Shown here: positions 50,194 through 52,956 of the stretch, piece by piece
Position numbering within the stretch: the first letter of the stretch is position 1
How the letters are laid out: each line of letters opens with the position of its first letter
Assembly: GCA_003260025.2 (NCBI GenBank)
Contig: QFZU02000191.1
Coordinates: 1 to 52,956 of the forward strand
DNA length: 52,956 nucleotides
From: Microbispora triticiradicis
Lineage (GTDB): Bacteria > Actinomycetota > Actinomycetes > Streptosporangiales > Streptosporangiaceae
Direction: 5' to 3'
Program-made: the position numbers and the translations under genes
Notes under the pieces: generated by a model
Database searches by the model: none
Seen by the model: the letters and a program-made list of their open reading frames with translations, nothing else
Told to the model about the DNA's origin: nothing

Positions 50194-52884
50194 GTGCACC
50201 CTCAGTACCCCGCCCACTGGGAGGCGGACGTCGTGCTGTCCGACGGCGGCACCGCCCATGTCCGCCCGATCAGGCCGGACGACGCCGGCATGCTGCGCTC
50301 CTTCTACTCACGCCTGTCCGCGGAGTCCATCTACTTCCGGTACTTCGGCCCGCGCCCCCGGCTGACCGACAAGGACGTCGCGTTCTTCACGAATGTCGAC
50401 TACGACAACCGGGTCGCCCTGATCGCCACGATCGGCACGGAGATGGTGGCGGTCGTGCGGTATGACCGCGTGCAGCCGCGCGACCACGCCGAGGTGGCCT
50501 TCCTGGTGGAGGACGCCCACCAGGGCAGGGGCGTGGCCTCGGTGCTGATGGAGCACCTGCGGGCCGCCGCCCGCGAGCGCGGGATCAAGACGTTCATCGC
50601 CGACGTGCTGCCCGGCAACCACCGGATGATGGGCCTGTTCCGCCAGGCGGGATACACGGCGCAGAGCCAGTTCGAGGACGGCGTCGTACGGATGACGCTC
50701 GACCTGTCGAGCACCGAGACGGCCCTGGAGGTGCGGCTCGCCCGCGAGCACCGCGCCGAGGCGCGCTCGATCGCCCGCCTGCTCACGCCGGAGTCGGTCG
50801 CGGTGATCGGCGCGAGCCGTGAACCCGGCGGCATCGGCCAGGCGGTGCTGCGCAACCTGCTCGCCGCCGACTTCACCGGGCCCGTCTACCCCGTCCACCG
50901 GCAGGTGCGGGCCGTGGCCGGCGTACCGGCGCACCGCAGCGTGTCGGCGATCGACGGCGAGGTGGACCTCGCCGTGCTGGCGGTGCCCGCCGAGGGCGTG
51001 CTCGAACTGGTCGAGGAGTGCGCGCGGAAGGGCGTGAAGGGGCTGGTCGTCGTCTCCTCCGGGTTCGGCGAGACCGGCCCGGAGGGCCTGGCCCGCCAGG
51101 AGGAGCTCGTCCGCATCGCCCGCGCGTACGGCATGCGGGTGGTGGGGCCCAACTGCCTGGGCATCGCCAACACCGACCCCGCCGTACGGCTCAACGCGAC
51201 GCTCGCGGCGACCCTGCCGGGCCGGGGGAGGGTCGGCTTCTTCAGCCAGTCGGGCGCGCTCGGCACCGCGCTGCTGCAGCGGGTGGCGCAGCGCGGCATG
51301 GGCATCTCGACGTTCGTCTCGGCCGGCAACCGGGCCGACGTGTCCGGCAACGACCTCCTGCAGTACTGGGAGGAGGACCCGGCGACCGACGTGATCCTCC
51401 TCTACCTGGAGTCCATCGGGAACCCGCGCAAGTTCACCCGGCTGGCCCGGCGGATCTCCCGGTCCAAGCCGATCGTGGTGGTCAGGTCCCGAGGAGTGCC
51501 GGGAGGTCACGCCGCGCCGGTGCTCGCCATGCCCGACACCGCGCTGAGCTCGCTGTTCGCGCAGGCCGGGGTCATCCGGGTGGACGACCTCGTCCAGCTC
51601 TTCGACGTCGCCCAGCTGCTGGCGCACCAGCCGCTGCCCGCCGGGCCGCGGGTGGGCGTCGTCGGCAACTCCGACGCGCTCACACTGCTGGCCGAGGAGG
51701 CGTGCGCGGGCGCGGGCCTGGAGCCCCGCCCGCCGGTGAACCTCGGCGCCCGGGCCGGCGCCGCGGAGTTCGCCGAGGCGCTGAGGAGCGTGCTGCCCGA
51801 GGTGGACGCCGCCGTCGCGATCTACATGCCGCCGATCCCGGGCGACTGCCGGGAGGTCGCCGGAGCGCTGCTCGACGCCGCCCGGGAGTCCGGCAAACCG
51901 GTGCTCGCCACCTTCCAGGGCCGGCTGGGCATGCCGGACGAGCTGCGTGTCCCGGGCGCTCCCGGCGGCGAGTCCCCCGGGCGGGGGTCGATCCCGTCGT
52001 ACCAGGCCCCGGAGGAGGCGGTCCGCGCGCTGGCGCACGTGGTGCGGTACGCCCGCTGGCGCCGGGAGCCCCTGGGCCTGGTGCCGCAGGTGGACGGGAT
52101 CGACCCGGCCGCGGCGCGGCGGATCGTCGCCGCCGCGCTGGCCGGGGACGGCACCGGGCACACGGCCGGAGACGCCGCCGTAGACGCCGCCGTGGATTGG
52201 GCCGGGGACGCCGGGGCCGAGCGGGAGATCGACGCGACCGCGCTGCTGGCCTGTTACGGCGTCGAGGTGTGGCCGGCGCACGTGGCGGCCGACGCGGAGG
52301 AGGCCGTCGCCCTCGCCGAGCGCGTCGGCCCGCCCGTGGTGGTCAGGTCGGCCGACCCGGAGCACGTCCGCCGCGCGGGCACGGTCCGCGTCGGCCTCAC
52401 CGACGCCGCCGGGGTCCGGCAGGCGTACGCCGGTCTGGCCGCGCTGCTCGGGCCCGGCACACCGCTCGCGGTGCAGCGCATGGCGCCGCAGCCCTCGGTG
52501 CCGACCGTCGTCGGGGTGACGCAGGACCGGTACTTCGGCGCGGTCGTCACGTTCGGCCTCGGCGAGGTCACCGCCCGGCTGCTCGGCGACCAGGCGCACC
52601 GCCTCGCCCCCCTCTCCGCCGAGGACGCGGCGGCGCTGGTGCGGTCGGTGCGCGCCGCGCCGCTGCTGTTCGGCGAGTACGGCTACCAGCCGGTGGCGGT
52701 GGAGGCGCTGGAGGATCTGCTGGTGCGGGTGGGGCTGCTCGCCGACGCTCTGCCGGAGGTCGTGCGGATGGACCTCGACCCGGTTCTGGCGGGCGCGAAC
52801 GGCGCGGTGGTGCTGGGCGCCCGCGCCGTCCTGCGGCCCGTCACCACGCTGCGCCCCGACGCCGGCCCCCGCCGCCTGCGCTGA
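50194..52884 (+). CDS. Protein lysine acetyltransferase, GNAT domain fused to acyl-CoA synthetase (NDP-forming)-like domains
   Basis: An 896-aa protein. GNAT domain first (about 20-170; VRPIRPDDAGMLRSFYSRLSAESIYFRYFG, then acetyl-CoA motif EVAFLVEDAHQGRGVASVLMEHL). The CoA-binding and ligase domains of ADP-forming acetyl-CoA synthetase follow (LLTPESVAVIGASREPGGIGQAVLRNLL; SSGFGETGPEG; GPNCLGIANTD; GFFSQSGALGTALLQ), then an ATP-grasp-like end from about 675. Bacterial Pat usually has GNAT last; this reversed order is the one described for Streptomyces lividans PatA, which acetylates acetoacetyl-CoA synthetase. Start GTG 50194 is supported by the leaderless promoter. An Ala/Asp/Gly-rich linker (about 655-675) precedes the last domain. 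Confidence 0.93.
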   Translation: MHPQYPAHWEADVVLSDGGTAHVRPIRPDDAGMLRSFYSRLSAESIYFRYFGPRPRLTDKDVAFFTNVDYDNRVALIATIGTEMVAVVRYDRVQPRDHAEVAFLVEDAHQGRGVASVLMEHLRAAARERGIKTFIADVLPGNHRMMGLFRQAGYTAQSQFEDGVVRMTLDLSSTETALEVRLAREHRAEARSIARLLTPESVAVIGASREPGGIGQAVLRNLLAADFTGPVYPVHRQVRAVAGVPAHRSVSAIDGEVDLAVLAVPAEGVLELVEECARKGVKGLVVVSSGFGETGPEGLARQEELVRIARAYGMRVVGPNCLGIANTDPAVRLNATLAATLPGRGRVGFFSQSGALGTALLQRVAQRGMGISTFVSAGNRADVSGNDLLQYWEEDPATDVILLYLESIGNPRKFTRLARRISRSKPIVVVRSRGVPGGHAAPVLAMPDTALSSLFAQAGVIRVDDLVQLFDVAQLLAHQPLPAGPRVGVVGNSDALTLLAEEACAGAGLEPRPPVNLGARAGAAEFAEALRSVLPEVDAAVAIYMPPIPGDCREVAGALLDAARESGKPVLATFQGRLGMPDELRVPGAPGGESPGRGSIPSYQAPEEAVRALAHVVRYARWRREPLGLVPQVDGIDPAAARRIVAAALAGDGTGHTAGDAAVDAAVDWAGDAGAEREIDATALLACYGVEVWPAHVAADAEEAVALAERVGPPVVVRSADPEHVRRAGTVRVGLTDAAGVRQAYAGLAALLGPGTPLAVQRMAPQPSVPTVVGVTQDRYFGAVVTFGLGEVTARLLGDQAHRLAPLSAEDAAALVRSVRAAPLLFGEYGYQPVAVEALEDLLVRVGLLADALPEVVRMDLDPVLAGANGAVVLGARAVLRPVTTLRPDAGPRRLR

Positions 52885-52956
52885 CCCGGCGGGCGTTCGG
52901 GGGTACGGCGGGCCGCCGACGTGCGCGCCGGGCGCTCCCGTGCGCGGCGGGTGCGG

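Noticed and set aside
1-52956. tRNA, rRNA, CRISPR array, insertion sequence, prophage, attachment site
   Set aside because: No tRNA-like cloverleaf, no repeated 20-40-bp spacer array and no transposase, integrase or phage protein was seen. The only repeat cluster (42606-42720) is hairpin-forming and adjacent to parC, without spacers or cas genes.

Overview
This is a chromosomal segment of a high-GC actinomycete. The evidence is strong third-position GC bias (which produces long spurious antisense ORFs), frequent GTG starts, 4-nt ATGA/GTGA overlaps, TAnnnT -10 boxes about 7 nt before leaderless starts, ABC sugar importers without an ATPase gene, a HrdB-type principal sigma factor, and an actinobacterial topoisomerase IV (parE/parC) neighbourhood. 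A Streptosporangiales-like organism is my best guess; genus cannot be decided. I see no rRNA, tRNA, CRISPR array, transposase or phage genes, so the window looks like core chromosome with accessory metabolic genes between.

Layout. 1-5.5 kb: a LacI-regulated glycoside operon (GH3, LacI, GH1) with two identical 14-bp operator palindromes before the first gene. 5.5-6.7 kb: divergent azoreductase and MarR regulator. 6.7-12 kb: 2OG-Fe(II) dioxygenase, orphan sensor kinase, DoxX protein with a long charged tail, DHA2 drug exporter. 12.1-16.3 kb: a membrane-anchored protein with two tandem CbxX-type AAA+ modules, then an orphan family 5 solute-binding lipoprotein. 16.3-18.6 kb: pxpA-pxpB-pxpC (5-oxoprolinase) with 4-nt overlaps, preceded by a large protein of unknown function. 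20.4-25.1 kb: small conserved protein, PAS-PAS-GAF-SpoIIE phosphatase, and hrdB. 25.2-30.2 kb: repeat-like protein of unknown function, yaaA, aceE (E1 of pyruvate dehydrogenase), and a divergent GntR/FCD regulator across an 18-bp palindrome.

30.2-34.7 kb: a three-gene sugar ABC importer (binding protein, two permeases), a GNAT protein and a zinc-ribbon DUF7455-like protein. 34.9-45.2 kb: topoisomerase IV, with parE and parC at the two ends of an interval that holds a small secreted four-cysteine protein, two beta-carbonic anhydrases flanking an SPFH protein and a one-TM protein, a VOC protein, two small membrane proteins behind a probable short leader ORF, and a GlxA/AraC-type regulator. 45.5-52.9 kb: GNAT, SnoaL-like protein, RecQ helicase with a C-terminal phosphoribosyltransferase-like domain, PfkB kinase, and a GNAT-first/acyl-CoA-synthetase-like protein acetyltransferase with a leaderless promoter.

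No single obvious new defence or biosynthetic system stands out. The best leads are the membrane-anchored double AAA+ protein, the carbonic anhydrase-SPFH cluster, the tandem hairpin array across the parC stop codon, the RecQ-PRT fusion, the palindromes controlling parE and aceE, and the small Cys-repeat secreted protein. All assignments are from reading the sequence and remembered family features; no database search was run.
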